Part shown: in pieces, positions 1 through 11,103 of the stretch
Numbering within the stretch: the stretch's first letter is position 1
Layout of the letters: each line of letters opens with the position of its first letter
Assembly (NCBI RefSeq): GCF_003034845.1
Contig: NZ_PZKC01000005.1
Location: forward strand, 1-64,000
DNA: 64,000 nt
Origin: Pseudothauera lacus
Lineage (GTDB): Bacteria > Pseudomonadota > Gammaproteobacteria > Burkholderiales > Rhodocyclaceae
Direction of reading: 5' to 3'
Notes under the pieces: model-generated
The model's input: the letters and a program-made list of their open reading frames with translations, nothing else
Told to the model about the DNA's origin: nothing
The model's database searches: none
Program-made: the position numbers and the translations under genes

Positions 1-281
1 TAGCGCGCGAAGCCGCCGTCGGCGTCCAGGCGCCAGGCTTCGCGCACCAGGGCGCTGCGCCGGCTGCGCTGGCCGTCGGCCTGCGCGGTCCACAGCACGG
101 CGCGGGCGCCGAGAAAGGACTTGAGGGGAATGAAGGCGTCCGGCGAGAGGACGTCGACGACCAGCTCCATGCCCTCGTCGAGGGCTTCCACCCCCCACCA
201 CGCTTCGACCAGCACGGTGGCCTGCGGCGCCGACAGTTCCAGTTCGTAGAGGCGGCTGGAAGCGGTAAACAGGGAATGCAT
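1..281 (-). CDS. vgrG: VgrG-like type VI secretion tip protein, N-terminal part (cut by window edge)
   Basis: Only the first 93 residues lie in the window; the frame is open to the edge. The protein starts at the ATG at 281. The visible part matches the beginning of VgrG/phage gpD-like proteins: an opening strand pair, then the block LSPDAFIPLKSFLGA (about residues 45-59), which corresponds to the conserved region where VgrG proteins say the assembled tip domain binds, and an ending LDADGGFARY that normally leads into the gp27-like domain. VgrG trimers form the spike of the type VI secretion needle and often carry or recruit effectors. A good sigma70-like promoter lies just upstream (320-347), so the gene is probably transcribed from here, away from the ferredoxin-coaD genes. 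Whether it carries a C-terminal effector, or sits in a T6SS cluster, cannot be seen. A tailed-phage tail protein is the main alternative. Confidence 0.75.
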   Translation of the reverse strand, partial: MHSLFTASSRLYELELSAPQATVLVEAWWGVEALDEGMELVVDVLSPDAFIPLKSFLGARAVLWTAQADGQRSRRSALVREAWRLDADGGFAR

Positions 282-319
282 GGGCGGCGGGAGGGGCAGG
301 ATAATGTCAAGTGAGTGAA

Positions 320-347
320 ATCATAATGCAGGATATGAAGATGTCAA
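320..347 (-). promoter_or_regulatory. sigma70-like promoter for the VgrG-like gene
   Basis: On the minus strand TTGACA (347-342) is followed after 16 nt by TATGAT (325-320). Both hexamers are near consensus. Transcription would start near 313 and give a leader of about 30 nt before the ATG at 281. A second TTGACA (310-305) has no partner -10 at the right distance. Confidence 0.6.
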
Positions 348-489
348 AGTGCGCGGGCAATAACGGCACTGCCTCCTGTTGCGAACACGTCGCGGCGCAA
401 AGCCTGAGGGCACCTTGCTGAGCTGAGCGTTTCCCTCGGGCGCTCTCAAGAAGCAGCGTTCGATTGTCATGGCCCGGAAGGTCCCACTT

Positions 490-560
490 CCGTTCAAGCC
501 TGTCGAAGGGCGATTTGGCAGTGCTGACAATCGGGCTTCGACTGGGCTCAGCCCGAACGG
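490..560. repeat. REP-like imperfect inverted repeat
   Basis: Two arms face each other: CCGTTCAAGCCTGTCGAAGG (490-509), and 533-560, whose reverse complement begins CCGTTCGGGCTGAGCCCAGT and continues TCGAAGCCC. They share CCGTTC at the outer end and GTCGAAG at the inner end. The motif family with CCGTTC, a GCCTG/GGGCTGAGC core and TCGAAG is familiar as a dispersed intergenic repeat in pseudomonads and Rhodocyclales. The 282-640 stretch holds no gene that I can support: it carries the vgrG promoter, this repeat and the following hairpin. Confidence 0.55.
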
Positions 561-590
561 TGGGGAGTGAATCAGTGCTTCCCCAGGAAT

Positions 591-624
591 GCAGAAGGGC
601 GAGCCCACGGGCTCGCCCTTCTGC
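591..624 (-). terminator. strong hairpin after the ferredoxin gene
   Basis: A perfect 16-bp inverted repeat, GCAGAAGGGCGAGCCC and its complement around a 2-nt centre, sits 17 nt past the stop codon of the ferredoxin gene. There is no long T-tract, so it may be a weakly intrinsic or RNA-stabilising terminator and not a classical one. Confidence 0.55.
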
Positions 625-640
625 ATCTGGCGGGACTGGA

Positions 641-901
<261 letters not shown>

Positions 902-909
902 CTACCTCT

Positions 910-3271
<2,362 letters not shown>

Positions 3272-3286
3272 GGCGGGGCGGCAGCT

Positions 3287-4648
3287 TCAGTGGCGAAGGC
3301 CCGGCAGCGCGCGCTGCGGGCGTTGTTCCATGGGCAGGGGGCGCAGGCGCGCGGTGCTCTGCGTGCGTGCGCTGAAGACGCGCCGGGCAACCTCCTGCAC
3401 TTCCTCGGCGGTGACGCTGCGCAGGCCTTCGAGCAGGGTCTCGTCGTCGCGCCAGGACAGTCCTGCGGCTTCGAGGAAACCGATTTCCATGGCCTGGCCC
3501 ATCAGCGAATCGCGCTTGTATACCTGCGCGGCCACCGCCTGCGCCTTGACGCGGCGCAATTCGTCGGCGCTGACCCCGTGTTCGGCGATGCGGGCGATCT
3601 CCTCGAGCAGGGCCGCTTCCAGTTCGGCCTTCTGGTGGCCGGGGGCGGGCGCGCCGTCGAGGTAGAACAGCGCCGGGCCGCGTCCGCTGCCGCCGTAACC
3701 GGCCGAGGCGCTCACCGCCAGGCGGCGTTCGCGCACCAGCGTGCGCGGCAGGCGGGCGCCGTCGTAGCCGGCGAGGATGGCGGCGAGGACATCGAGGGCG
3801 TAGGCCTCGCGGTCGGCGGCGGGGTCGCGCAGCGCCGGGGCGTGCCAGGCCATCGCCACATAGGGCAGTTCCGCCGGCGCTTCCACCATGGTGTGGCGGG
3901 GGCCGCGTTGCGCCGGTTCGCTGGCGATGCGCCGCGCCGGCAGTTCGCGCGCGGGGATGGGGCCGTAGTGCTGGCGCGCGAGCTCGAACACCGCCTGGTG
4001 GTCGACGTCGCCCACCACCACCAGCCAGGCATTGTTGGGGGCGTACCAGTCACGGTACCAGGCGCGCGCATCGTCTGCCTGCATGGTCTTGAGGTCGGGC
4101 ATCCAGCCGATTACCGGGCGGCGGTAAGGGTGGGACTGGAAGGCGGTGGCCATCAGCTGTTCGAATACCAGTGCGCGCGGGCGGTCGTCGGTGCGCAGGC
4201 GACGCTCCTCCTTGACCACCTCGATCTCGCGGGCGAACTCGTCGTCGGTGATCACCAGGTTCACCATGCGGTCGGCCTCCAGCGCCATCATGGTGCCCAG
4301 CTGGCTTGGCGGCACCTGCTGGAAGTAGGCGGTGTAGTCGCGGCTGGTGAAGGCGTTGTCGCGCCCGCCGACGGCGGCGACGCGTTTGTTGAACTCTCCG
4401 GGGCCGACCTCGCGGGTGCCCTTGAACATCATGTGCTCGAGGACGTGGGCAACGCCGGAGACGCCGTCGGGTTCGTCCATCGAGCCGGCGCGGTACCACA
4501 GCATGTGCACCACCGAGGGCGCGCGCCGGTCCTCCTTGACGATCACCTTGAGGCCGTTGTCGAGCACGGTTTCAAACGGGTTGGCGCTGGCCGCGGCGCT
4601 CACCAGGGTGAGCAGCGCACACAGCGAGAGAAGGCGTGGTCGAAACAT
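3287..4648 (-). CDS. M16 family zinc metallopeptidase, catalytic subunit
   Basis: This 453-residue protein carries a Sec signal peptide (MFRPRLLSL... to about residue 22, ending ASA) and a full M16 zinc site: HVLEH (His68, Glu71, His72) and the third ligand Glu about 76 residues on in EIEVVKEER. It is the active half of an M16B heterodimer with the inactive paralogue downstream. I chose the second in-frame ATG (4648) because AGGA lies 8 nt before it and it begins the signal peptide cleanly; an upstream ATG at 4663 would add five polar residues. It is divergent from ftsY, with 141 nt between the starts. Confidence 0.92.
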   Translation of the reverse strand: MFRPRLLSLCALLTLVSAAASANPFETVLDNGLKVIVKEDRRAPSVVHMLWYRAGSMDEPDGVSGVAHVLEHMMFKGTREVGPGEFNKRVAAVGGRDNAFTSRDYTAYFQQVPPSQLGTMMALEADRMVNLVITDDEFAREIEVVKEERRLRTDDRPRALVFEQLMATAFQSHPYRRPVIGWMPDLKTMQADDARAWYRDWYAPNNAWLVVVGDVDHQAVFELARQHYGPIPARELPARRIASEPAQRGPRHTMVEAPAELPYVAMAWHAPALRDPAADREAYALDVLAAILAGYDGARLPRTLVRERRLAVSASAGYGGSGRGPALFYLDGAPAPGHQKAELEAALLEEIARIAEHGVSADELRRVKAQAVAAQVYKRDSLMGQAMEIGFLEAAGLSWRDDETLLEGLRSVTAEEVQEVARRVFSARTQSTARLRPLPMEQRPQRALPGLRH

Positions 4649-4789
4649 GGGGATGTCCTGCATCTGATAGAATTCGCGCGGTTGCGCCTGCCCGTGAGGC
4701 AGGGCGCTGCGGTCCGGCGACGCATGATAGCCTCATTGACGCACAGGCGCGCGCCGGCCCCCGAAACGCCCCATCTGACCCGAGTGCCC

Positions 4790-5812
4790 ATGTTTGGTTT
4801 CCTGAAGAAGTCCGCCCCCTCCGAAAGCGCCACGCCGCAGGCCGATGCCGTTGCGCCCGACGGCGCGGCGCGCCCGTCCTGGGGAGAGCGTCTGAAGGCG
4901 GGGCTGTCGCGCACCCGCCAGCAGCTCGGCGGCGGGCTGGCCAGCCTGTTCGGCCGCCGCAGGATCGATGAGGAGCTGCTCGAAGAGCTCGAATCCACCC
5001 TGCTGATGGCCGATTGTGGTGTCGATGCCACCACCCACCTGATCGACGAACTGCGCCGGCGCTGGAAGCGCGACAAGCTGGAGACCGCCGACCAGCTCCA
5101 GGGCGCGCTCGCCGATGCCCTGCACGAGATCGTCGCGCCGCTGGAGGCGCCGCTGCAGGTCGATGGCCACCATCCCTTCATCATCATGATCGCGGGGGTC
5201 AACGGCGCCGGCAAGACTACCTCCATCGGCAAGCTGGCGAAGTATTTCCAGGCTCAGGGCAAGAGCGTGCTGCTCGCTGCCGGCGACACCTTCCGCGCCG
5301 CGGCGCGCGAGCAGCTGATGACCTGGGGCGAGCGCAACAACGTCACTGTCATCGCCCAGGATGGCGGCGATGCGGCTGCGGTGATCTTCGATGCCATCAA
5401 TGCCGCGCGTGCGCGCGGCATTGATGTGGTGCTCGCCGATACCGCCGGACGGCTGCCGACGCAGCTGCACCTGATGGAAGAGATCGCCAAGGTGCGCCGG
5501 GTGATCGCCAAGGCGGAACCCAGCGGCCCGCATGAAGCGATCCTCGTGCTCGATGCCAACATCGGCCAGAACGCGCTCGCCCAGGTAAAGGCCTTCGACG
5601 CCGCCATCGGTGTCACCGGGCTGGTGCTGACCAAGCTCGACGGCACCGCCAAGGGCGGCGTGGTGGCGGCCATCGCCCGCCAGTGCCCGAAGCCGCTGCG
5701 CTTCATCGGCGTCGGCGAAGGCATCGACGACCTGCAGCCCTTCCGCGCCCGCGAGTTCGTCGATGCGCTGTTCGCCACGCCGTCCGGCAGCGCAGGCGAC
5801 GACAACGCATGA
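4790..5812 (+). CDS. ftsY: Signal recognition particle receptor FtsY
   Basis: FtsY is the GTPase that docks SRP-bound ribosomes at the inner membrane. The 340-residue protein has a short N-terminal A region with a basic stretch, the helical N domain (about residues 55-125) and the G domain: G1 GVNGAGKTT (136-144), [12 protein letters not shown]3 DTAGR and G4 [10 protein letters not shown], ending with the [14 protein letters not shown] signature. The open frame extends far upstream over the M16 gene, but only the ATG at 4790 gives the conserved MFGFLKK start. The stop overlaps the ftsE start as ATGA, which is the classical ftsYEX operon arrangement. Confidence 0.97.
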   Translation: MFGFLKKSAPSESATPQADAVAPDGAARPSWGERLKAGLSRTRQQLGGGLASLFGRRRIDEELLEELESTLLMADCGVDATTHLIDELRRRWKRDKLETADQLQGALADALHEIVAPLEAPLQVDGHHPFIIMIAGVNGAGKTTSIGKLAKYFQAQGKSVLLAAGDTFRAAAREQLMTWGERNNVTVIAQDGGDAAAVIFDAINAARARGIDVVLADTAGRLPTQLHLMEEIAKVRRVIAKAEPSGPHEAILVLDANIGQNALAQVKAFDAAIGVTGLVLTKLDGTAKGGVVAAIARQCPKPLRFIGVGEGIDDLQPFRAREFVDALFATPSGSAGDDNA

Positions 5813-6471
5813 TCACTTTCGAGGCCGTCGCCAAGCGCTATGCCGGTGGCTACACCGCCCTGGCCGGCGTCAGCTTCGAGATCCGCCACGGCGAGCTGGT
5901 GGTGCTGTCGGGCCACTCCGGGGCCGGCAAGAGCACCTTGCTGAAGCTCATCCCGGTGATCGAGCGGCCCACTGCCGGGCGCGTGCTGATCAACGGCCAG
6001 GAAGTTTCGGCGATGGCCCGCCGGGCGATTCCCTACCTGCGCCGCAACATCGGCCTGGTGCTGCAGGAGTCGCGCCTGCTCTACGACCGCAGCGTCTTCG
6101 ACAACGTCATGCTGCCGCTGGTGATCACCGGCCATCCGCCGCGCGATGCGGCCAAGCGTGTTGCCGCTGCACTCGAACGCGTCGGCCTGGGCGGGCGCGA
6201 GCGCGAGATGCCCGCCGGGCTGTCGGGGGGGGAGCAGCAGCGCGTGGCGATCGCCAGGGCGATCGTCAACCGCCCCTCGATCCTCATCGCCGACGAACCG
6301 ACCGCCCATCTCGATCCGGCCTACGCCCACGACATCGCCGATCTATTCCGCTCCTTCAACAGCGCCGGGGTCACCGTGGTGATCTCCACCCACGACGCCT
6401 CGCTGTTCGCCGCCAGCCAGCCGCGCCGGCTGGTGCTGCACAAGGGCCTGCTGGTGGAGGGCGGCGAATGA
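5809..6471 (+). CDS. ftsE: Cell division ABC transporter ATPase FtsE
   Basis: FtsE is the ATPase of the FtsEX complex, which sits at the division septum and drives peptidoglycan hydrolase activation. The 220 residues show Walker A GHSGAGKST (about 35-43), the Q-loop, the signature LSGGEQQRVAIARA and Walker B ILIADEPT followed by the H-loop STHD. Length and motifs are standard. It overlaps ftsY by 4 nt and ftsX by 4 nt, so the three are translationally coupled. In this family ATP hydrolysis is transmitted through FtsX to periplasmic amidase activators; no such activator is encoded next to it here. Confidence 0.96.
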   Translation: MITFEAVAKRYAGGYTALAGVSFEIRHGELVVLSGHSGAGKSTLLKLIPVIERPTAGRVLINGQEVSAMARRAIPYLRRNIGLVLQESRLLYDRSVFDNVMLPLVITGHPPRDAAKRVAAALERVGLGGREREMPAGLSGGEQQRVAIARAIVNRPSILIADEPTAHLDPAYAHDIADLFRSFNSAGVTVVISTHDASLFAASQPRRLVLHKGLLVEGGE

Positions 6472-7373
6472 CCAACTGGTTCTACCTGCACTGGCGCGCC
6501 TTTGCCCAGGCGTGCTCGCGCCTGCTTGCGCAACCCCTGAGCACGGCACTGTCGGCGCTGGTGGTGGGCATTGCGCTGTCGCTGCCGGCCGGCGGCTACC
6601 TGGTCCTCGACAACATCGCCGGGCTTGCCCGCGGGGTTTCCGGGGCGCCCGAGATCAGCGTCTTCATGGCCCCCGAAGCCGCCGCCGCGCAGGTGCGCGC
6701 GGTGCGCCAGAAACTCGACGCCGATGTGCGCGTCGCCCGCCACCGTTTCGTGCCCCGCGACGAGGCCCTCGCCCAGCTCGAGCGCGCCGGCCTTGGCGAC
6801 GTCCTCGGCGGGCTGGCGAGCAACCCGCTGCCCGATGCCTTCATCGTCGTCCCGCTCGGCGAGGATCCCGAACTCTTCGATGCCCTTGCCGGTGAGCTGC
6901 GCGCACTGTCCGGGGTGGCGCACGTGCAGCTCGACTCCGAGTGGGTGAAGCGCCTGCACGCCCTGCTCGGGCTGGGCAAGACCGCCGTGCTGGTGCTCGC
7001 CGCCCTGCTCGGCGTGGCGCTGGTGATCGTCACCTTCAACACCATCCGCCTGCAGATCCTCACTCAGCGCGCGGAGATCGAAGTCTCCCGCCTGCTTGGC
7101 GCCACCGATCTCTTCATCTGCCGCCCGTTCTACTGGTTCGGCTGTCTGCAGGGCCTGCTCGGCGGGCTGGTGGCGCTGGGCACGGTGTGGGCCGTGGTGC
7201 AGGCGCTGCGCGCGCCGGTGCAGGGGCTGGCGGAGACCTACGGCACGGTGTTCGTGCTCAGCGGCCCGCAGGCCCCCGAAGCAGCCGCCATCCTCGGCTT
7301 TGCCGCGGTGCTGGGCTGGATGGGCAGCGCCATCTCGGTGCGCCGCCACCTCGCCGGCGACCGCCCGGGCTGA
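6468..7373 (+). CDS. ftsX: Cell division permease-like protein FtsX
   Basis: FtsX is the membrane partner of FtsE. The 301-residue protein has the family layout: a cytoplasmic N-terminus, a first membrane helix (about residues 25-45), a large periplasmic domain (about 50-160), then three membrane helices (about 165-190, 215-240, 265-290) with a cytoplasmic loop containing QRAEIEVSRLLGATD, the segment that contacts the ATPase. The periplasmic loop is what activates murein hydrolases in related bacteria. The stop codon (7371-7373) abuts the stop codon of the convergent ion-channel gene, leaving no room for a separate terminator. Confidence 0.94.
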   Translation: MTNWFYLHWRAFAQACSRLLAQPLSTALSALVVGIALSLPAGGYLVLDNIAGLARGVSGAPEISVFMAPEAAAAQVRAVRQKLDADVRVARHRFVPRDEALAQLERAGLGDVLGGLASNPLPDAFIVVPLGEDPELFDALAGELRALSGVAHVQLDSEWVKRLHALLGLGKTAVLVLAALLGVALVIVTFNTIRLQILTQRAEIEVSRLLGATDLFICRPFYWFGCLQGLLGGLVALGTVWAVVQALRAPVQGLAETYGTVFVLSGPQAPEAAAILGFAAVLGWMGSAISVRRHLAGDRPG

Positions 7374-8180
7374 TCAGCGCGCGCGTCCCCGATCCTCGCC
7401 CGGGCCGCCGCGCAGCGCGGCGATCTCGCTGCGCAGGGCGCGCAGCTCGTGCATCAGTTCGTCGTGATCGTCGCTCACCAGGGCGCGGGTCTGATCCTGC
7501 TCCTTGTGCTCGACCACGGTCATCGCATCGACGACGATGGCGATGAAGAGGTTGAGCACGGCAAAGGTGGTGAGCAGGATGAAGACGATGAAGAACAGCC
7601 AGGCCAGCGGATAGACCTCCATCACCGGGCGCACGATGCCCATCGACCACGATTCCAGGGTCATTACCTGGAAGAGCGTGTAGAAGGACGCGCCGATGCT
7701 GCCGAACCACTCCGGGAAGGCTTCGCCGAACAGCTTGGTGCTCATCACCGCGGCGACGTAGAACACCAGCATCAGCAGGGTCAGCACCGAGGTCATGCCG
7801 GGGATGGCCTTCAGCAGGGCATTGACCACCTTGCGCATCGACGGCACCACCGACACCAGACGCAAGGCGCGCAGGATGCGCAGCGCGCGCAGCACCGCGA
7901 CGCCTTCGCCGGTGGGGGCGAGGGTGACGCCGACGACGAGGAAGTCGAAGACGTTCCAGCCGTCGCGGAAGAAGTTCTGCCGGTACACCAGTAGCTTGAG
8001 GACGATCTCGATCACGAAGATGCTCAGCGCGATGCGGTCGAGCAGGTAAAGCACGCCGCCGGCTGTGGCCATCGCCGAAGTGGAGGTCTCCAGCCCCAGG
8101 GTGACCGCGTTGATGATGATCACGGCGATGATGAAGCGCTGGAATGTGTTTGATTCGACGAGTGATTTGAGTGCTTGCAT
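7374..8180 (-). CDS. Bacterial voltage-gated sodium channel (NavBac/NaChBac family)
   Basis: This is a single-domain, six-helix voltage-gated channel that forms a homotetramer in the inner membrane. The 267 residues show: S1-S3 (about 14-30, 43-66, 74-90); an S4 sensor with gating arginines at every third position (Arg98, 101, 104, 107); the S4-S5 linker; a pore helix; and the filter TLESWSM (174-180), which I recall as identical to that of the crystallised NavAb channel. Glu176 corresponds to the Na+-selective ring. A charged tail (about 225-267) fits the C-terminal coiled coil that holds the tetramer. The chosen start MQALKSLVES gives the usual short N-terminus; the frame extends 20 codons upstream to 8240. 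In known bacteria such channels affect motility, chemotaxis or pH response. Confidence 0.93.
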   Translation of the reverse strand: MQALKSLVESNTFQRFIIAVIIINAVTLGLETSTSAMATAGGVLYLLDRIALSIFVIEIVLKLLVYRQNFFRDGWNVFDFLVVGVTLAPTGEGVAVLRALRILRALRLVSVVPSMRKVVNALLKAIPGMTSVLTLLMLVFYVAAVMSTKLFGEAFPEWFGSIGASFYTLFQVMTLESWSMGIVRPVMEVYPLAWLFFIVFILLTTFAVLNLFIAIVVDAMTVVEHKEQDQTRALVSDDHDELMHELRALRSEIAALRGGPGEDRGRAR

Positions 8181-8267
8181 GATCCTGGCAAAAGCGTGGT
8201 GTATATTGAACTGCGACTTCGAGCGGCATACCGTGGGCACGGTTCCGTAGCCGCGGCGAAGTTGTCG

Positions 8268-8286
8268 CGATTGGAATTGTTAATCG
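8268..8286. promoter_or_regulatory. LysR-type dyad upstream of ahpC
   Basis: CGATT (8268-8272) and AATCG (8282-8286) form a perfect dyad spaced by 9 nt, with the T-N11-A core of LysR-type regulator boxes. A possible -10, TACAAT (8297-8302), follows. ahpC genes are often controlled by OxyR, a LysR-type regulator, but the four-block OxyR consensus (ATAG/CTAT spaced by 7) is not well matched, so this is only a candidate site. Confidence 0.3.
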
Positions 8287-8376
8287 ATAGTATCTCTACA
8301 ATCAATTAGAGCAATATTTTGCCTTGTCGTAAGATTCATCCCATCGAGTTTCCATCAACCCACTGAGGACCAGCAA

Positions 8377-8943
8377 ATGGCGTCTATCATCAATACCGAA
8401 GTCAAGCCTTTCAACGCTACCGCTTTCCACAACGGCAAGTTCGTTCCGGTTTCCAGCGAAGACCTCAAGGGCAAGTGGTCCGTGGTGTTCTTCTATCCGG
8501 CCGACTTCACCTTCGTGTGCCCGACCGAACTGGGCGACCTGGCCGACAACTACGCTGAATTCCAGAAGCTGGGCGTGGAGATCTACGCCGTGTCCACCGA
8601 CACCCACTTCACCCACAAGGCCTGGCACGACACCTCCGAGACCATCAAGAAGATCCAGTTCCCGATGATCGGCGACCCCACCGGCGTCATCACCCGCAAC
8701 TTCGACGTCATGATCGAGGCTGCCGGTCTGGCCGAGCGTGGCACCTTCGTGATCGATCCGGAAGGCAAGATCCAGATCGTCGAGATCAACGCTGGCGGTA
8801 TCGGCCGCGATGCCCTGGAACTGCTGCGCAAGGTCAAGGCTGCCCAGTACGTCGCCACCCACCCGGGTGAAGTGTGCCCGGCGAAGTGGAAGGAAGGCGA
8901 CGCCACCCTGGCCCCGTCGCTGGACCTGGTCGGCAAGATCTGA
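8377..8943 (+). CDS. ahpC: Alkyl hydroperoxide reductase subunit C (typical 2-Cys peroxiredoxin)
   Basis: AhpC reduces hydrogen peroxide and organic hydroperoxides in the cytosol and is recycled by AhpF, encoded next door. The 188-residue protein has the peroxidatic Cys48 in the FTFVCPTE motif and the resolving Cys167 in EVCPAKW, as in the E. coli enzyme, and the C-terminal end of the AhpC1 class that makes decamers sensitive to overoxidation. Codon use is strongly biased to preferred codons, suggesting high expression. The 5' region 8181-8376 is unusually AT-rich for this window and holds the candidate regulatory dyad. Between ahpC and ahpF lies an intrinsic terminator, so ahpC is likely made in excess over ahpF. 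Confidence 0.97.
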   Translation: MASIINTEVKPFNATAFHNGKFVPVSSEDLKGKWSVVFFYPADFTFVCPTELGDLADNYAEFQKLGVEIYAVSTDTHFTHKAWHDTSETIKKIQFPMIGDPTGVITRNFDVMIEAAGLAERGTFVIDPEGKIQIVEINAGGIGRDALELLRKVKAAQYVATHPGEVCPAKWKEGDATLAPSLDLVGKI

Positions 8944-9008
8944 TCTATTTGGCATCAGCCGCACTGACATCGCAGCGGGCGCCTGGCGTCCGCCGCGATG
9001 TGCAGACC

Positions 9009-9034
9009 CAGCCGGCACTGCCGGCTGTTTTTTT
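9009..9034 (+). terminator. intrinsic terminator between ahpC and ahpF
   Basis: CAGCCGGCA and TGCCGGCTG form a perfect 9-bp stem (9009-9027) followed by seven T (9028-9034). A further stem, CATCGC/GCGATG (8968-9000), lies just before it. It ends 29 nt before the ahpF start, so read-through would be needed for ahpF to be co-transcribed. Confidence 0.85.
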
Positions 9035-9063
9035 GCCTGAATAACCACGACGGGACCCATGTC

Positions 9064-10617
9064 ATGCTCGACGCCAACATCAAGACCCAACTGAAAGCCT
9101 ATCTGGAGAAAGTCACTCAGCCGCTCGAGATCACGGCCTCGCTGGATGACAGTGACAAGTCTCGGGAAATGCTGGCGATGCTCGAAGACATCGCCGAGCA
9201 GTCCAGCAAGATCACCCTCATCGAGCGCCGCGATGACGACGAGCGCAAGCCCTCCTTCCGCATCAACCGCAAGGGCGCCGACGTCGGCGTGCATTTTGCC
9301 GGCCTGCCGATGGGGCACGAATTCACCTCGCTGATCCTCGCCCTGCTGCAGGTCGGCGGCCACCCGCCGAAGGTCGATGCCGAGACCATCGAGCAGATCC
9401 GCAACCTCGACGGCGAGTTCGTCTTCGAGACCTATGTCTCGCTGTCCTGCCACAACTGCCCGGACGTGGTGCAGGCCCTCAACCTGATGGCGGCGCTCAA
9501 TCCGCGCGTGCGGCACACCATGGTGGACGGCGCGCTCTTTCAGGGCGAAGTCGAGGCGCGCAAGATCATGGCCGTGCCGACGGTCTTCCTCAACGGCGAA
9601 GAGTTCGGCCAGGGGCGCATGGAACTGGCGGAAATTCTCGCCAAGGTCGACACCGGCGCGGTCAGGCGCGCGGCCGAGAAGATCGCCGCCAAGGATAGCT
9701 TCGACGTGCTCGTCGTCGGCGGCGGGCCGGCCGGCGCCGCGGCGGCGATTTACGCTGCGCGCAAGGGCATCCGCACCGGCGTGCTTGCCGAACGCTTCGG
9801 TGGCCAGGTGATGGACACGCTGGCGATCGAGAACTTCATCTCGGTGAAGGAGACCGAAGGGCCCAAGCTCGCCATGGCGCTCGAAGAACACGTCAAGCAG
9901 TACGAGGTGGATGTGATGAACCTGCAGCGCGCGGTGAAGCTGGTGCCGGGCGAACTGCATGAAGTGCAGCTGGAGAACGGCGCCGCGCTGCGCGCCAAGA
10001 CCGTCATCCTGGCCACCGGCGCACGCTGGCGCGAGATGAACGTGCCGGGCGAGAAGGAATTCCGCGGCAAGGGCGTGGCCTACTGCCCGCACTGCGACGG
10101 CCCGCTGTTCAAGGGCAAGCGCGTTGCGGTGATCGGCGGTGGCAACTCCGGCATCGAGGCGGCCATCGATCTGGCCGGCATCGTCGCCCACGTCACCGTG
10201 CTGGAATTTGCCGATACCCTGCGCGCCGACGCCGTGCTGCAGAAGAAGCTCGCCAGCCTGCCCAATGTGACGCTGATCAAGAACGCCCAGACCACCGAGG
10301 TGACCGGCGGCGAGAAGGTCAACGGCCTGCTCTACAAGGACCGCGTCAGCGGCGAGGAAAAGCGCATCGAGCTCGAAGGCATCTTCGTGCAGATCGGCCT
10401 GCTGCCCAACACCGATTTCCTCAAGGGTACGGTGGAGCTGTCGCGCTTCGGCGAGATCATCGTCGATGCCAAGGGTCAGACCAACGTCCCCGGCGTGTTT
10501 GCTGCCGGTGACTGCACCACGGTGCCCTACAAGCAGATCATCATTGCCATGGGCGAAGGGGCCAAGGCCTCGCTGTCGGCCTTCGATCACCTGATCCGCA
10601 GCAGCGCGCCCGCCTGA
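9064..10617 (+). CDS. ahpF: Alkyl hydroperoxide reductase subunit F
   Basis: AhpF is the NADH-dependent flavoprotein disulfide reductase that regenerates AhpC. The 517 residues contain the two N-terminal thioredoxin-fold repeats with the redox-active pair Cys129-His-Asn-Cys132, then the thioredoxin-reductase-like part: FAD motif [10 protein letters not shown] (about 218), the second disulfide Cys341-Pro-His-Cys344 (CPHCDGP), the NADH motif [10 protein letters not shown] and the C-terminal FAD motif GVFAAGDCT. Domain order and both CxxC centres are complete. It follows ahpC after an intrinsic terminator and is itself followed by one. Confidence 0.97.
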   Translation: MLDANIKTQLKAYLEKVTQPLEITASLDDSDKSREMLAMLEDIAEQSSKITLIERRDDDERKPSFRINRKGADVGVHFAGLPMGHEFTSLILALLQVGGHPPKVDAETIEQIRNLDGEFVFETYVSLSCHNCPDVVQALNLMAALNPRVRHTMVDGALFQGEVEARKIMAVPTVFLNGEEFGQGRMELAEILAKVDTGAVRRAAEKIAAKDSFDVLVVGGGPAGAAAAIYAARKGIRTGVLAERFGGQVMDTLAIENFISVKETEGPKLAMALEEHVKQYEVDVMNLQRAVKLVPGELHEVQLENGAALRAKTVILATGARWREMNVPGEKEFRGKGVAYCPHCDGPLFKGKRVAVIGGGNSGIEAAIDLAGIVAHVTVLEFADTLRADAVLQKKLASLPNVTLIKNAQTTEVTGGEKVNGLLYKDRVSGEEKRIELEGIFVQIGLLPNTDFLKGTVELSRFGEIIVDAKGQTNVPGVFAAGDCTTVPYKQIIIAMGEGAKASLSAFDHLIRSSAPA

Positions 10618-10638
10618 GTGGCGCCTGCCCGCACGCAA

Positions 10639-10678
10639 CACGGCCCGCGGCGTCATCGCCTGCGGGCCGTGCTGTTTT
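10639..10678 (+). terminator. intrinsic terminator after ahpF
   Basis: CACGGCCCGC (10639-10648) pairs perfectly with GCGGGCCGTG (10662-10671), followed by CTGTTTT. It lies 21 nt past the ahpF stop and 12 nt before the next ATG. Confidence 0.75.
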
Positions 10679-10690
10679 ATACTGCGCCAG

Positions 10691-11044
10691 ATGATCCACG
10701 TCGCCGTGCGTCCGTTTGCCTTGCTGGCAGCCCTCGTCCTTGCCCTGGGCGGATGTGCCATCGGTGAGGCGCCGGAAGACGTCGCCCTCGCCGAACTGGC
10801 CGCCCAGCCCGCCCTCTACGACGGCCGTGTGCTGCGTCTGCGCGGACTCGTGCGCAGTTTCGATGCCCCGCGCCACTACTGGCTGGAGGACGAGTACGTG
10901 AACCGGGTGGGCCTGCACCCGGCCGAACTCATTGCCCCCCACCTCGACCGCCGCATTGCGGTCGTCGGGCGCTACAGCTTTTCCCGCGAGCGCGGCCGTC
11001 AGCTGCAGATCATCCGCATCGAAGCCTACGATCCGCCGCGCTGA
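10691..11044 (+). CDS. small lipoprotein of unknown function
   Basis: I do not recognise a named family. The 117-residue protein has a lipoprotein signal: a hydrophobic stretch (about residues 8-20) ending in LALGGC, with Cys22 as the lipidation site. The next residues (Ala, Ile) would not retain it in the inner membrane by the +2 Asp rule, so outer-membrane sorting is likely. The mature part is short, with alternating beta-type segments (RVLRLRGLVRSF, RRIAVVGRYSF), which could form a small OB-like barrel; this is a guess. It is flanked by the ahpF terminator and the ABC exporter gene 59 nt downstream, and may be co-transcribed with the exporter. Confidence 0.7.
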   Translation: MIHVAVRPFALLAALVLALGGCAIGEAPEDVALAELAAQPALYDGRVLRLRGLVRSFDAPRHYWLEDEYVNRVGLHPAELIAPHLDRRIAVVGRYSFSRERGRQLQIIRIEAYDPPR

Positions 11045-11103
11045 GCGCGCGGCGCTCAATGTTCCTGCCGCCCTGGCGGCACTCATCGCACTGGAGTTGC
11101 ACC

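Noticed and set aside
8281-8320. Canonical OxyR four-block site
   Set aside because: ATAG at 8287 is not followed by CTAT/ATAG blocks at the required spacing.
8302-10761. 819-codon minus-strand open frame over ahpC-ahpF
   Set aside because: Wholly antisense to two well-supported genes, with no protein-family signal.
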